Of a DNA stretch of 64,000 bases, positions 20,320 through 32,090 are shown piece after piece. The stretch lies in the NCBI GenBank assembly GCA_019454045.1, contig SKCR01001877.1, positions 1-64,000 of the forward strand, given 5' to 3'. Numbering within the stretch: the stretch's first letter is position 1; the number at the start of each line of letters is the position of its first letter. A program made the translations under genes and the position numbers. The notes beneath the pieces were generated by a model that did not search any database, had not been told where the DNA came from, and saw nothing but the letters and a program-made list of their open reading frames with translations. Origin of the DNA: Zanthoxylum bungeanum (lineage: Eukaryota > Streptophyta > Magnoliopsida > Sapindales > Rutaceae).

Positions 20320-20899
20320 CTCGCAATAATCCGGTTGAACGCTTTAAAATGATAACGCGCCAACTTGTATGTAAACCTTGATGGGCTTGGAAGGTCCAAA
20401 CATGATCCGAATATGCCAGATGCATGAGTCCGATATCCACACTGGCTTTCATCTAAGAAGGGTACGCCTTGTTATGGCACATTTGTATACTTTTGGATAT
20501 CTCCAAGTCCATCCCCGCCATAACCATGATTACCGAGGGCCCAATTCGTCGTTTCTGAATAATGGCACGATCCCCATAATAGGCTTAGTCAATATTGTAA
20601 ATGGGCGGTCTTTGTCTGTTACTAATGAAAAGGGACTGAGGTAGCCAAGGTTCACCCTTGTAGCGTAAGAGAGAATGATTTTGTGTACCCCACATTTACA
20701 TAAAATGAGCCATACCTAGGAAAGAAATGGACTGACCACGAGTGCGAGAGGAATAAGGTTGGAAGGGTATATGCTATTTTGATAACCACATACATCTCAT
20801 GCATACACACATCATGTTAACCCTTTTGTCTTAACAGCCATCATAGATATCCATTGGGTTAGAGAAGAAGAAAGACTTGTCAAGAAGAGGTTAGCAAGA

Positions 20900-22219
20900 A
20901 TGAGTACGTCAGACAATGAAGGTTCCCGCATGGATCAATTGGAGACCAATATCACCAAAATAACCAAGCAACTACAAGCTTTGGCCAACGCCATGGCCAG
21001 TCTGACATTACCCCGCACAGTCGAAATAGAAAACAACGGGGATGGAAGGCATGAGGAGCCCTCGAATAAGGTGAACGAAGAAATCCCTGTTTTTGATATT
21101 GACATGGCTGAGTATGTCGCGAGAAGGATAATCGGGCCTTAGGAAAAGTTATAGAAACTTAGAGAACAAGTAGAGTCAGTTACCCGCAAGATGAAGGGAA
21201 AACATGAGGATCTATTAGACTATGATGTAATGACTTTCGAAGAACAGCTGCATCCCTAGTTCAAGATGCCTAACATGGCCAAGTTCAGCGGAAATGGAGA
21301 TCCAAAGGTCCATCTCTGACAATATGTTTCAGTGATGAGTTCAATGGGTTTGTCAAAGTGCCAGGTGTAGAAGATGTTTGGGATGACACTGGAAGGGGCG
21401 CCCGTAGTATGGTATCATGGCCTGAAGAGAAAGGTCAGAGATGACTGAAGGGCATTAGCAAAGGCCGTTCTGAACCAATACGTCACGGACCTGGAGATAG
21501 ACTTGTCGCTCTGTGACCTAGAAAACACCAAACATAAGCTAGAGGAGAGCTTAAAAGATTATATGGATCGCTGGAGGGGCCAACTCTTGAAGATGCAGAC
21601 ACGACCCTCAGAGAAGAACCAGATTAAGATGATCATTAAGGGTACCAAGCCTTCCATTTATAACAAGCTGAAAAGGATGACCTTCTTGATTAGTGATTTT
21701 CCACAGCTAAGAGAAACTATCATTGATATCGAGGAAGAGGAAACCGAGAATATAAAGTTTTACAGCCAGAATAGAAAGACCATTGGGGGGCCTTCAGTGA
21801 CCAAGCTTGCTCCTGCTGAGGTCGCCGCTATCAGAAACATGAGATTCTCCAATTTTGGTAGACCCTTGTCAAAGGTGTTTGAAAAGCTGAAGAGGTAAGG
21901 ACTCCTAAAACCCTTAGATACTAAACCACATCCAAACCCAATGCCACACTACTTCGACCTAAACCTATACTGTCACTACCATCAGCAAAAAGGCCACGAA
22001 ACTGACAACTGCGCCCGTCTTAGGCATGATATCCAAGACCTTATTGACACCCATAAAATACCCGACCCGGAAAAAAAAACAACCCAACACACACAGAAAC
22101 CCTCTACCCAATTACCACTTTGTTCCACCACCCACCTACATGATCAAATCCGGCCTACCCGAAAGCTTTGTCCTCCAAACTCTCAACCACCAAGCTTCTT
22201 GCGTGGGGATATGGGATAA
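20900..22219 (+). pseudogene. Tat-E gag relic
   Basis: Capsid and nucleocapsid precursor. One frame runs from MSTSDNEGSRMDQLETNI (20900), with a coiled-coil-like N-terminus, through several stops (21140 and others) into a capsid part (21503-21898) with NTKHKLEESLKDYMDRWRGQ and KGTKPSIYNKLKRM. At 21941 comes a Tat-type zinc knuckle, CHYHQQKGHETDNC, followed by LRHDIQDLID. The start is chosen because the leader homology with Tat-A ends there. After ~22150 the frame shifts toward the protease frame. It cannot encode full Gag. Confidence 0.75.
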
Positions 22220-23219
22220 CAGCAGTGAAGATGAAACAGAGCAGGGGAGAGATTTCTGGGAAAACTTCTCAAGCAGTGACGAAGATGAGGTAAAGGGAAT
22301 GACTCGCAGTGGATGTTTTTACTGTGATGTAACAGAGAAACGCAAAGAAGTGCTAACAGAAGGCCGAGAGATGACAGAGAATGCGGATAACACCGAGGGG
22401 GATACTGTGTTGCGCCAATTGAAGAAGAAACGGGCACAACTGAGCATATGGGAGTTATTATGCGCCTCTTAAAAGCACATGCGTGCCATGGAAGAAACTC
22501 TAAGCAAGATGATAGTACCTGAAGATGCAAACCTGATAATGTTCGTAGGGTTGGTACAGAAAGAGGGTAGGCAGATAATAACATTCTCTGAATAAGAGCT
22601 CCTGGTGGAGGGGATGAATCACAACAAACTGCAATTTATAAAAGTGGAAGTAAGAGGAAAGAATACATCTTCTGTGATGATGGATGATGGCTCATCTATC
22701 AATGTGTGCCCTTTGAAGATTCTATCAAGGTTGGGTATCCGAACAACATATTGAAGCCCCTCCAGCATGACTATTAAAGCATATGACGATAGTAAACGGG
22801 GAGTCAAAGGTACTTTCATCACAGTAGTCACAATGCTTGATATCCCAGCTATATTTGCTATGTTATTGGGGAGGCCCTGGTTTCATAAACTTACGACAAT
22901 GCCATCCACTTTGCACCAGGTTATAAAGTTCCCGCATGGAGAGAAAGTCATCATCATCAGGGCTGAAGCAGACAATATTGTGGCTGCTTTAGACATACAG
23001 CCTCTCACAAGGTTCCAAGTGGCGACAAACTTTGAAGAATGGGTGGACCCTAAAATGGACAAAATCATGGAAATAATGAAATATGAATCGGGCGCAGGTT
23101 TGAGTGCTAGAGGTCAGGGAATAAGAACACTGCCAGATTTCAAGGGGCGGACCACTAAGAGAGGATTGAGGTATGAATCCAATGGGAATGAGCCGAAGAC
23201 CCAGGAAAAAAAGGATTAA
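22220..23219 (+). pseudogene. Tat-E gag tail and protease relic
   Basis: The frame opening at 22026 carries the tail (QLKKKRAQLSIWELL at ~22415-22460, a conserved Tat segment before the protease). Then, after stops, comes retropepsin: the active-site region MMDDGSSINVCPLKIL lies at ~22677-22725 with the expected D-G-S, and LGRPWFHKLTTMPSTLHQ at 22870-22920 matches the domain end. Stops at 22470, 22592 and 22753 break it. It would process the polyprotein. Confidence 0.75.
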
Positions 23220-23640
23220 GTTGATGGAATACTTTATGAAAGCCACAAGATATCAATGAGAGCGTGAACCCATAGAAGTCAATGGGATCATAGTACCGGG
23301 ATTCCAAACCTTCAAGGATGTGATGGGCAAGGAACCACAGGTAGAGGAAGTTGCAAAAGAGGAAGATAAATATGAATAAGAACTACTGCAGTTGGAGAAT
23401 CTGACGCTCGAAGATAGTAAGAAGACGGAAGAAGAGAATACTGTAAATTACGAAGATGTTTATTTTCCTGACTTATTTGATTATAATCCTGCATTTATTA
23501 ATAATAAACACATTGATTTTGCTAACTTGTTTGAGTCTTTTCCTATTAGTCCACATCATAACATGCATGACATAAGCATATTTGACATTAATTCAACAAA
23601 GACAAATGCATTTAATCTTGGTACATGTGAAAACCCCAAG
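23220..23640 (+). other. Tat-E protease-RT linker
   Basis: An acidic linker frame (23392-23691) with YEDVYFPDLFDY leads up to the RT. No domain is recognised. The first 170 bases are in broken frames. Confidence 0.5.
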
Positions 23641-24720
23641 GAAATCTTAATTGCAAGTGAGGTTACCTCTGATGAGCGGAGAGAATATTAATAAAATACG
23701 AAAAAATATTTGCTTGGTCCTATGAAGACATGCCAGGAGTGAACATGAGTATTGCCCAACACATGATACCAATATATTCGAACACGAGACCAGTAAAACA
23801 GAAGCTCTGAAGAATGAGGCCAGAATGGGCCGAAAAAGTTAGGGAATAAGTCAAGAAGCAGATAGATGTGGGGTTCTTCGAGGTGGTGAAGTACCCATAG
23901 TGGTTACCCAACATTGTGTCGGTACCGAAGAAAGATGGAAAGTTCAGAATGTGTATGGATTATAGGGACCTCAACAAATCTTGCCCAAATGATGATTTTC
24001 CCCTACCTCATATAGGCGTGTTGGTTGATAGTGTGACCTTATCTACTATGTACTCATTCATGGATGGATTCTCAGGATATAACTAGGTTTTCATGGCCGA
24101 AGAAAACAAGCATAAGACTTCCTTCGTCATTGAGTGGGGTACATATTATTACAAGGTGATTCCATTTGGACTTAAGAATACGGGAGCCACGTATCAACGA
24201 ATGGCCACTACATTATTCCATGACTTGATGCATAATGAGATTGAGGTATACGTGGATGACATGATGGTTAAGTCAGAGACGAGACATATAGAAGTGCTGG
24301 ATAAATTCGTTCAAAGAGTCGATAAGTACAACCTCCGACTCAACCCCAAGAAATATGTGTTTGTGGTAACATCCGGGAAGTTGTTAGGGCATATAGTAGG
24401 AATGTGAGGAACAGAAGTGGACCCTGAAAAGATCAAGGCAATTGCCATGCCCGCACCAAAGACAAAAAAAGAAGTTAGAGCTTTTCTCGGGAAAATCCAG
24501 TACATCGGTCGATTCATTGCCAAACTAACATTAGTATGTGAGCCTATCTTCAAGCTATTAAGGACAGACCAGCCTGTGGAGTGGAATGGGCAATGTCAAG
24601 AAGCTTTTGACAAAATAAAAGAATACTTGGTCAAACCGCCCATCTTGAAAACCCCAAGATCGGGCAAACCCTTGGTGTTGTATTTGGCTATAGAACCCGA
24701 AGCGCTGGGGTGATGATGGT
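23641..24720 (+). pseudogene. Tat-E reverse transcriptase relic
   Basis: Copies element RNA into DNA in the particle. Motifs in order: VPKKDGKFRMCMDYRDLNK (~23925-23980), SFMDGFSGYN (~24057-24084, followed by a stop), MPFGLKN-like FGLKNTGATYQR (24160-24200), catalytic YVDD (24249-24260), and the thumb with EVRAFLGKIQYIGRFI. Stops at ~23810, 23850, 24085 and 24405 interrupt the otherwise well-preserved domain. The catalytic YVDD is intact. Confidence 0.85.
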
Positions 24721-25127
24721 ACATGCAGATGAGATGGGGGTGGAACATGCAGTCTACTACCTTAGTAAGAATATGCTTCCGTATGAAACCCGCTATCAAG
24801 AGGTGGAAAATATCTATTTGGTGGTAATATGGGATTCCCGAAAGTTGCATCATTACTTCTAATCCTATATGATACAAGTGGTAGCAAAGGAGAATCCCCT
24901 AAAATATTTGCAGTCAGTACCTTCACTAGTAGGAAAGTTGGGCAGCTGGTTTGTGCTACTGAAGGAGTTTGATATAGAATACCTCACCTCTAAGGTAATC
25001 AAAGGGCGAGTTGTAGCAGAATACTTGGCATTACAACCCATAGAAGGAGATCAGTGTAAGTTCAAATTCCCAGACGATGAGGTTCAAGCCATAACGGTCC
25101 AGGGGTGGAAAATACATTTCGACATTC
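24590..25127 (+). pseudogene. Tat-E RNase H (first, gypsy-type) relic
   Basis: EAFDKIKEYLVKPPILKTP and LVLYLAIEPEALG lead into the domain. A frameshift at ~24712 follows, then EHAVYYLSKNMLPYETRYQEVEN and, after another stop, PLKYLQSVP..GKLGSWFVLLKEFDIEYL. This is the standard gypsy RNase H that would degrade the RNA strand. Confidence 0.75.
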
Positions 25128-25400
25128 AGAGTAACCAACAACATGGCTGAATATGAAGCATGTGTCTTTGAAACCTAGGAGCTAGGGACGTCGAAGTTTA
25201 TGGAGACTCGATGTTGGTAGTTCAAAAGATGAGTGGGGAATGAAAATTAAAGGAGGATCAGTTGAAACCCTACCTACTCCATCTCAGGAAGTTGGCACAA
25301 GCTATCCCCGACTGTAAATTCCAACACCTGCCACGAGAAGAGAACCAAATGGCAGATGCATTAGCCACCCTAGCTGCAACTTGGGAAAATCCGAAAAAAC
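25128..25400 (+). pseudogene. Tat-E second RNase H (archaeal type, aRNH), N-terminally deleted
   Basis: A second RNase H after the first is a hallmark of Tat/Ogre elements. The WKIHFD start of the domain (~25107) jumps straight to VTNNMAEYEACVFE (~25128 on) in another frame, losing roughly 60-80 residues. EVYGDSMLVVQ follows, then YLLHLRKLAQAIPDCKFQHLPREENQMADALA (25262-25375). The deletion and frameshifts make it inactive. Confidence 0.75.
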
Positions 25401-25629
25401 TGATAATGAGACCCCTTGTGCTGACACCAGCTAGCAGACCCAGTTATGAGATAGAAAGGATCTTGGAAGTAGAATTCGACGATGGTAAGCCGTGGTACTA
25501 CGACATTCTGCAGTATCTAAAACTTGGGGAATTCCTGGAAGGAATCGGCAAGAAAGACAGAGTAGCCATTCAGAGATTGGCTTCCCAATATGTGAGTTTG
25601 AGGGGACAATTGTATAAGAGACAAGCCAA

Positions 25630-26705
25630 TGGCATCCAGCTGAAATGTTTAAGAAAATAAGAGGCTAAGAAGGTGATGGAAGAGGTACATGCTGGAGTAT
25701 ATGGACCGCACATGAATGGATTGAATTTATCTCGCAAGATAGTAAGACAAGGATTTTACTGGTCAACCATAGAAGCTGACTGTGCAAAGCTGGTGAAGCA
25801 CTGTCACGATTGCCAGGAACACGGCAACTTGAACCATCTACCATCTACGGAATTGCATGGACTTTCAGAACCATGGCCTTTCTCAGCATATTGTATTGAC
25901 ATGATTGGAGAAATTAGGCCACATGCATCAAATGAACACCGCTTCATAGTAGCGGCGGTAGATTATTTTTCGAAGTGGTGGAAGCCGAGTCATTCTGTAA
26001 TGTTACGGTGAAGCAGATTTCCAAGTTCATAGCCCGTAATATAGTATGTCGGTACGGAATGCCACATCACAGTCCAATTTCAAGGAGAAACAAATGTGAT
26101 GTTGCAGATGTGCGGGATATGGCATCCCAAATCACCACCTTACAGGCCACAGGCTAATGGGGCAGTGGAGGCAGCCAATAAAACCATAAAGAAAATACTA
26201 GCTAAGATGACGGAAAGTTATAAAGATTGGGCTGACAAACTACCATATGTCTTGTGGGAGTATAGAACTTCGGTGAGAACGGCAACGAGAGGCACACTCT
26301 AAGCTTTGGTTTACGGGATGGAGGTAGTGTTACCAGTGGAAATAGAGATACAGTGAATATGGTACTATCAGAGGCAGGATTGCCTGAGCAGGAATGGGCC
26401 TCGCAGAGGTTCGAACAGCTAGCATTACTAGATGAGAAAAGGATAAAGGCCTTACAACACATGTAGCTATACCAGAAAAGGTTGGCCAGGGCGTTCAATA
26501 AGAAGGTGCGTCCCACCTAGATCAGAGAAGGTGATGTAGTGCTCAAGCAGTCGAAGCCATTGATAATGGTCCCAATGGGAAAGTTCAGGCCCAATTGGGA
26601 AGGGCCCTACCTAGTCAAGAAGGTGATGGGGAATGGGGCAGTGAGACTGTCAGATTTGGAAGGGAACGAGTTCCGACCCATCAACATGGACATGGTGAAA
26701 CAATA
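25630..26705 (+). pseudogene. Tat-E integrase relic
   Basis: Inserts the cDNA into the chromosome. The HHCC zinc finger is seen in HAGVYGPHMNG and CAKLVKHCHDCQEH (25685-25830). The first catalytic Asp is in YCIDMIGEI (~25890). The second catalytic region is deleted: GMPHH at ~26055 jumps to NFKEKQM-like sequence, so the ITDNG-type motif is gone. The third residue is present in QANGAVEAANK (~26150). The C-terminal RPNWEGPYLVKKV...NMDMVKQ ends at 26705. Frameshifts occur near 25975 and 26090. Confidence 0.8.
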
Positions 26706-27640
26706 GTTTGCATAAAAAAAAGAAAAAAAAGTGAGAAAAAGGAAAAAAAAAAAAGAAGAAAAAAAAAGGCTCGTTGGGTTGAAAATCCGCAAAGGACAGT
26801 CCAAGCAAAATATAGAGCATGAGTGAGCATGAGTGAGCATGAGTGAGCAAGAACAGTTAGCGACAGAGGTATCCTTGCACTACAGTTCATTATTTCATTA
26901 AATCCCAGCTAAGGGGAAAGATTAGAGTCAAGTAATTATAAATCAAGTCTTTTGTTTATTAGATGCTTGACCAAGGTCAAGAGATCTAGGACGAATAACT
27001 CCAGGAATAGAGAGAAGCAGAGTAATTCCTCGGGAATGAGGATGAGCAAGCCGAGAATGGCAACAAACTCCGGGAATGGAAAACAACCTCGAGAATGAAG
27101 ATGAGCGAATAGCCTCGAGAATGAGGAAAGATCTAAAATATATATATATATATAGCTCGCTGGGTTGAAATCCTGAAAATGTGACTCAGGCAAGATAAAT
27201 CAATCTGCTAGGTTGAAAATCCAAAAGGACAGCTTAGGCAAAAAATAGGACGAACCTGCAAGATAAAGAGAACTGAACAATCACTGGAGGAGAATTGACA
27301 GGAGGAAACTGTAAGTAGGTCAATGAGGCGACCAAAGACTTTTATAGGAAAATGGCACCAAAGAGCGCAAGGAATGTCTAACCGAGGATGACATCAAACC
27401 AATAGGACAAAGAAACCCCATCGGAATAGGGATGGAGCATAAATGCATACATGCTGCATACACATAATTTTTATTTTGTGCTCGCAAGCTTTGAAGAAAG
27501 AGAAAAAACGGCGAGGACGAAGAACTCCAGGAATGGAGAACAACCTCGGGAATTAAGACGAGTAAAAAACCTCGGGAATTAGGACGAGAAAAAAGCCTCA
27601 AGAATAAGGACGGATCAAGGGTCGAAGTACCTCACCACCA
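26706..27640 (+). other. Tat-E 3' UTR, first part
   Basis: An A-rich tract (26713-26768), then 3-4 copies of a 10-bp repeat GAGTGAGCAT (26815-26850), then degenerate repeats around CCTCGGGAATTAAGACGAG (27000-27610) and two CTGGGTTGAAAATCC-type segments (27155, 27210). ORFs on either strand are repeat by-products. Confidence 0.6.
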
Positions 27641-28620
27641 CCAGTTCGACAGTTGAGGAATGAATCCTAGGACCGAGGCCCATATTATCAAAAGCCCTGG
27701 GAATAATTCCCAAGGTCGAGGCCCACATTATCGATAGTTAATGAATGAATCCTATGAGGCGAGGCCCACATTATCAATAGTTTGGGAATGAATACCAGGG
27801 GTCGAAGCACCTCATCAACATGGAAAAACCTCCCAGTGGATCGAAGAGTCACACAGGAGGACCAATACGCTATCACCCACACAGTTCGGGAATGAATCCC
27901 AGAGATCAAAGCATCTCACACCCAACATAGTTCGGGAATCAATGACAGGGGTCGAAGCACCTCGCCATCAACTCAACTGAGTTCAAGAATGAATCTCATA
28001 GATCGAAGCATCTCACACCCAGCATGGTTCGAGAATGAATCCCAAGGGTCGAAGCACCTAGCCATCAACTCAACTCACTTCGGGAATGAATCTCAGAGAT
28101 TGAAGCATCCCACACCCATCATGGTTCAAGAATGAATCCCAGGGGTCGAAACACATCACCATCAACTCAACTCAGTTCGGGAATGAATTCCAGAGATCGA
28201 AGCATCTCACACCCAGCATGGTTCGGGAATGAATCCCAAGGGTCGAAACATCTCGCCATCAACTCAACTTAGTTCGAGAATGAATCCTTGAGATCAAAGC
28301 ATCTCACACCCGGTATGGTTCGGGAATGAATCCCATAGGTCGAATCACCTCGCCATCAACTCAACTCAGTTCGGAAATGAATCCCAGAGATCGAAGCATC
28401 TCACACCCAGCATGGTTCAGGAATGAATCCTAGAGAATGAAGCACCTCGCCATCAACTCAACTTAGTTCGGAAATAAATCCTAGAGATCGAAACATCTCA
28501 CACCCAGCATGGTTCGGGAATGAATTCCAGGGTCGAAGTACCTCGCCATCAACTTAACTCCGTTCGGGAATGAATCCCAGAGATCGAAGCATCTCGTAAA
28601 AGTAGCAAAACAACCGATAA
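27640..28620 (+). repeat. ~97-bp minisatellite in the Tat-E 3' UTR
   Basis: A composite unit of two sub-units sharing TTCGGGAATGAATCCCAG. One continues with GATCGAAGCATCTCACACCC, the other with GGTCGAAGCACCTCGCC. The first kind recurs near 27991, 28089, 28187, 28284, 28382, 28480 and 28578, a period close to 97 bp. It occupies the same place between integrase and PPT as the 25-bp array of Tat-A but has a different sequence. Confidence 0.85.
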
Positions 28621-28709
28621 GTCCGGCAACGACCAACGAACCAGGTAAGTAAAAATGCAAGCATGACTTTGATAGGGTTGTCACTGTCACACACCGCACA
28701 AACCCCATC

Positions 28710-28723
28710 AAAGTGGGGGTGAC
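28710..28723 (+). other. Tat-E polypurine tract
   Basis: AAAGTGGGGGTGAC directly before the LTR start TGTAGACATTG. Same motif as in Tat-A and Tat-I. Confidence 0.8.
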
Positions 28724-29194
28724 TGTAGACATTGTATTTTTGCATGAGCCCGATGATGAGCCTCGTATGGAGGCACTACCTGAAAAGTTGCGGAAGTTGC
28801 GAAAAATGAATGCTATAAGGAAGGAAAACCTCCAAAATTAGCACATCATCGGATTCGAACTCACTAGCTAGCTTCGGATTCACTTAGTCAGTTTTTACTT
28901 CAAACCATAACCCATCTACACGGCCCAAAGCCCCTGCAACCCATTCGACCCATCCACCCTATAACCCAGAACCGGCCTATGAAAGCCCATGCCATCCACC
29001 ATAAACCCCATGAAATTCACATGCCAAAATTCCCTCATCAAAATTTTCTAATTTAACAAGATGATAAATCTCATCCTTTCTAATTAACAAGATTTGAGAA
29101 CATCCCCATCACCAAATTTATAAGATTCTTTCCCAAAATAAATTTCTAAAATAAATATGATTTGTTTCCTTGTTTAGAGAACCCTCCAAATCAT

Positions 29195-29202
29195 TATAAA
29201 AG
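29195..29202 (+). promoter_or_regulatory. TATA box, Tat-E 3' LTR
   Basis: TATAAAAG about 470 bp into the LTR, followed ~35 bp later by a CT-rich stretch. Confidence 0.5.
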
Positions 29203-30289
29203 AGAGACCAAATCATCAAAGTGGGGGGTCTCCTTCTCTTCTCTTCTTGGACAGCAACACCACAAAAAACCCTAGGCTTCTCTTCTATTCTTGGACGGCA
29301 ACCCTAGGAGACCAACCACCATCACCAAAAAATAAAAGCAACAAAACAACCAACCACCATCACCAAAATTGAAACAGTAACAACCAAAAATAACTAGCCA
29401 AGAATCTCCAAAACACCAAAACAGAACGACCATAAACAACCAGCCAAGAACAACCAACTAACCAACCGAAATAGACCACGGAAATCACTGAAACAGTGAG
29501 CCAAAAATAGTGAACCAAAACAACCGAAGTAGACCACCAAAACCAACCGAAACAGTGAGCTAAAATCACCAAAACATTGAACCAAAAAAGTGAGCAAAAA
29601 CTGTAAAAACAACAGCATAAAAATCGCAAAAATAGTAGCCAAAAAATCGCAAAAATAGCAGCATAAAATCGTAAAAATAGCAGCGTAAAACCGCAAAAAT
29701 AGTAGCAAAAAAACCATAAAAATAGCAGCCAAAAACCGTAAAACAGCAGGCAAAAAAGCCAAAATAGCAGCCTAAAACCGTAAAAATAGTAGCCAAAAAA
29801 CAACCAGAAACCGTGAACCAAAAGCAGAAAAACAGTGAAGAAGAATTAGTGAAGCAGTGAGCAGAAATTGTGAACCAGTAACCAGAAACAGTGAACCAAC
29901 GATCCTACCGGCGACGGCCCAATGCACTTCCGAGAAGCAACTTAAAAGGTAAGACCTGAGGGCACCCTTACCACATTTATTTTCATAGTTCCGGACGTTG
30001 CATGTCTGGCTGGACGTGAAATACATCCAGCCGGTTACGCGAAGTCCTACATCAAAGACGGTCAAATTTCTAATCACATTATTCTTTCTTTGACGTTTCG
30101 TTATTTATCATTTTTTTTATTTAGTCACCTTTTATGGTTATTTTATTATTTCACTTTTATTTTGTTATGTTTTTTTTATTATTTACTGTTATTTTATGAT
30201 TTCGTCCTTATTTTGTTTATTTTTGTTCATGTCTATTTTTTATGTCTGTTTACATTGCATTGATGGTTATGTATGTTATTATCCCTTGT

Positions 30290-30388
30290 AGTATATCGGA
30301 TGGAAACCCGTACGTAAATTCCGTAGCCTAATCCGAATGGACGGTAGTGTAGTATGTACTTGGGATACAACTCCACGTTCCACTCGGG
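30290..30388 (+). other. ~95-bp conserved LTR block, Tat-E copy
   Basis: Contains CGGATGGAAACCC, TAATCCGAATGGACGG and GGGATACAACTCCACG. Confidence 0.75.
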
Positions 30389-30856
30389 AAATACTCATAT
30401 ATGTGTGATTAACCCCCCTTTTTTGCCATTTATTTATTGACGCTTTTCATGCTTGTGATTATTTATTATGATTTTCGTTATCACATATCGTACTTCTTAA
30501 TTTAATATGCTTTTGGAGTCGTGTTATTGTGATTATTGTTTGCTTGGGTATGTTATTGCATTTTTATTCACTTTTATGTATGAATTGTACTAAGACTTGA
30601 CTATACCATTGTGTGAACCCATCCATTATACTGGCATAAGTAAGGGACCATTCTGAACCCAATGGTTTAAGCTCTTCCCTTGTAAAGGGTGAGTGCAGCC
30701 TTAAATCTTTTCTCAGTTCACACTAGGTGGCGACTCCTTTATTCTACAGTTTAGTCCCCCGCAGGCTACTCCATACTCTCTACAAGTTGCGAGCCCAACA
30801 GTGTCATAGTCGCCGAGTATCATAGGCATAGCGGTAAACCTCGCTTCGCTCCTATA

Positions 30857-31270
30857 GAGTGATTTTCTTGAATTATCCCTGGAATAAAAAACAACAGTCA
30901 ACAATTGGCGTCGTCTGTGGGGAATAGTACGAAAAATAACAAACACATTAAGATGATAGTAGGGGACGGAAGTCATAGGGCTTTGGAGGTGACAGTGGCA
31001 AGATGGATGGAGAGAATGGAGAACAACTTACGGATTGATAAAAAAAAAGGACCCAAGCCTTCCTACAGGCCATGACAGAGAGAATTGAAAAGTTAAAAGA
31101 AAGAGCGGTGAGAGAATAGACTCAGGTAGGACTTAGTCGAATGAGGGAGGATATCGTTGCAGTGAGAGGTTGGCCGTTATAGAAAGGCAGCGAATGACTA
31201 AGAAAAGGAAACCCAACAAAGTGGGATCAGAAGATCACTACAAAGGAGTTAGCAGATGGAAGAAACCAGG
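30857..31270 (+). pseudogene. Leader, PBS and gag start of a different Tat family, fused to the Tat-E LTR
   Basis: Instead of flanking DNA, the LTR end is followed by ~45 bp (TGATTTTCTTGAATTATCCC...), then TTGGCGTCGTCTGTGGGGA at 30905-30923. This looks like the PBS common in other Tat elements and differs from the TGGCGACTCC form used by Tat-E and Tat-A. From ~30955 a broken frame (KMIVGDGSHRALEVTVARWMERMENNL-like) resembles a gag N-terminus with coiled-coil character. It ends where the copia-F LTR starts. I infer a recombinant junction. Confidence 0.5.
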
Positions 31271-32090
31271 AACTAAGACGGGCACTTTGTTTGTGGTTTA
31301 TCTATAACTGCGGTCCATTCCATATCACATGAGGACTTTGATCCGAGTTCATTCATGTGGTGACATGGGAATGAAGGCATCTTATATGATGCGATCATAT
31401 AGCTCTGGACCAAGACATAAATGAATTTATTTTAATATCTGTCAAATAAAGAAGTTCATATCAGTATAATAGATGTTCACATATGGGTTGATCTTAATCC
31501 TGAGTGTATTACGAACTCCTGCATGGCAGGCTATGCCCTTTGATTTACAAAGGTGAGATTGGTGAAACAATCCCAACCAATAGCTACGTATTTTGGGGAC
31601 ATGGTTTGTTGTATAGCTGGGGACATTTTACATAAATATGGAATCCACTCCTTCTTGCGAGAAGTAGATGAGTATCTTCCTTAAGGGTTGATTCGGTACT
31701 TGAACGAGTAGAGCGCTCAAGTCTTTCTATTACGAATAGAAATATTAATATTCATACTAGTTGTGAATAAATCATTCATTAGAGAATCAATGGTACTTAT
31801 GGAACAAAATAATTAGAGGGGTATAATGGACATTATGACCTGACTCTACTTATAAGATACTCGCGGAGGGGTCAATCTGTATGCAGTGATTATATCAGTG
31901 GACGCCTCGGTATAAAATATATATGCAGTGACGAGAGTGCAATTTTAGGTTTTTAGTGGAATAATCTAAAGTTAATAATTCGGAATATTTAATTAAAGAG
32001 TTTTAATTAATATTTCGAGATTATTGGAGCTCGGAATTGTAGATCCATTTGGTCCCCGTGTTAGCTCGTTACACTATAGAAATCCATGGA

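Larger units (their letters stand above)
19755..20899 (+). other. Tat-E 5' leader
   Basis: Non-coding leader collinear with the Tat-A and Tat-I leaders. It includes two direct-repeat units ~140 bp apart, each with a long stem-loop. Short ORFs here (for example 19957-20283) are not preserved in the other leaders. Confidence 0.7.
19405..30856 (+). mobile_element. Tat-E: Tat-lineage (Ogre/Retand-like) Ty3/gypsy element
   Basis: Plus strand: 331-bp remnant of the 5' LTR, PBS, ~1.15 kb leader, gag, protease, RT, RNase H, archaeal-type RNase H (aRNH), integrase, minisatellite-rich 3' UTR, PPT, and 3' LTR 28724-30856. The order PR-RT-RNH-aRNH-INT and the RT/INT motifs identify the Tat lineage. Every coding domain carries stops or frameshifts. 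The 5' LTR is mostly missing because chromovirus D joins it at 19404. Confidence 0.85.
28724..30856 (+). repeat. Tat-E 3' LTR (2133 bp)
   Basis: Starts TGTAGACATTG after the PPT. Its end CGCTTCGCTCCTATA (30856) aligns with the 5' LTR end at 19735. It contains an A-rich ~22-bp repeat (29580-29810, AAAAATAGCAGC-like), one copy of the tandem LTR unit (29948-30065), the ~95-bp block (30290-30388) and U5. The minus-strand ORFs over 29360-29821 are translations of the A-rich repeat and are not genes. Confidence 0.8.

Noticed and set aside
22183..22584. Minus ORF of 133 codons opposite Tat-E gag/protease
   Set aside because: It is the antisense shadow of a frame with recognised gag-tail and protease motifs.
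29360..29821. Minus ORF of 153 codons, Phe/Leu/Cys-rich, resembling a membrane protein
   Set aside because: It is the antisense translation of an A-rich ~22-bp repeat in the Tat-E LTR; three overlapping frames show the same pattern.
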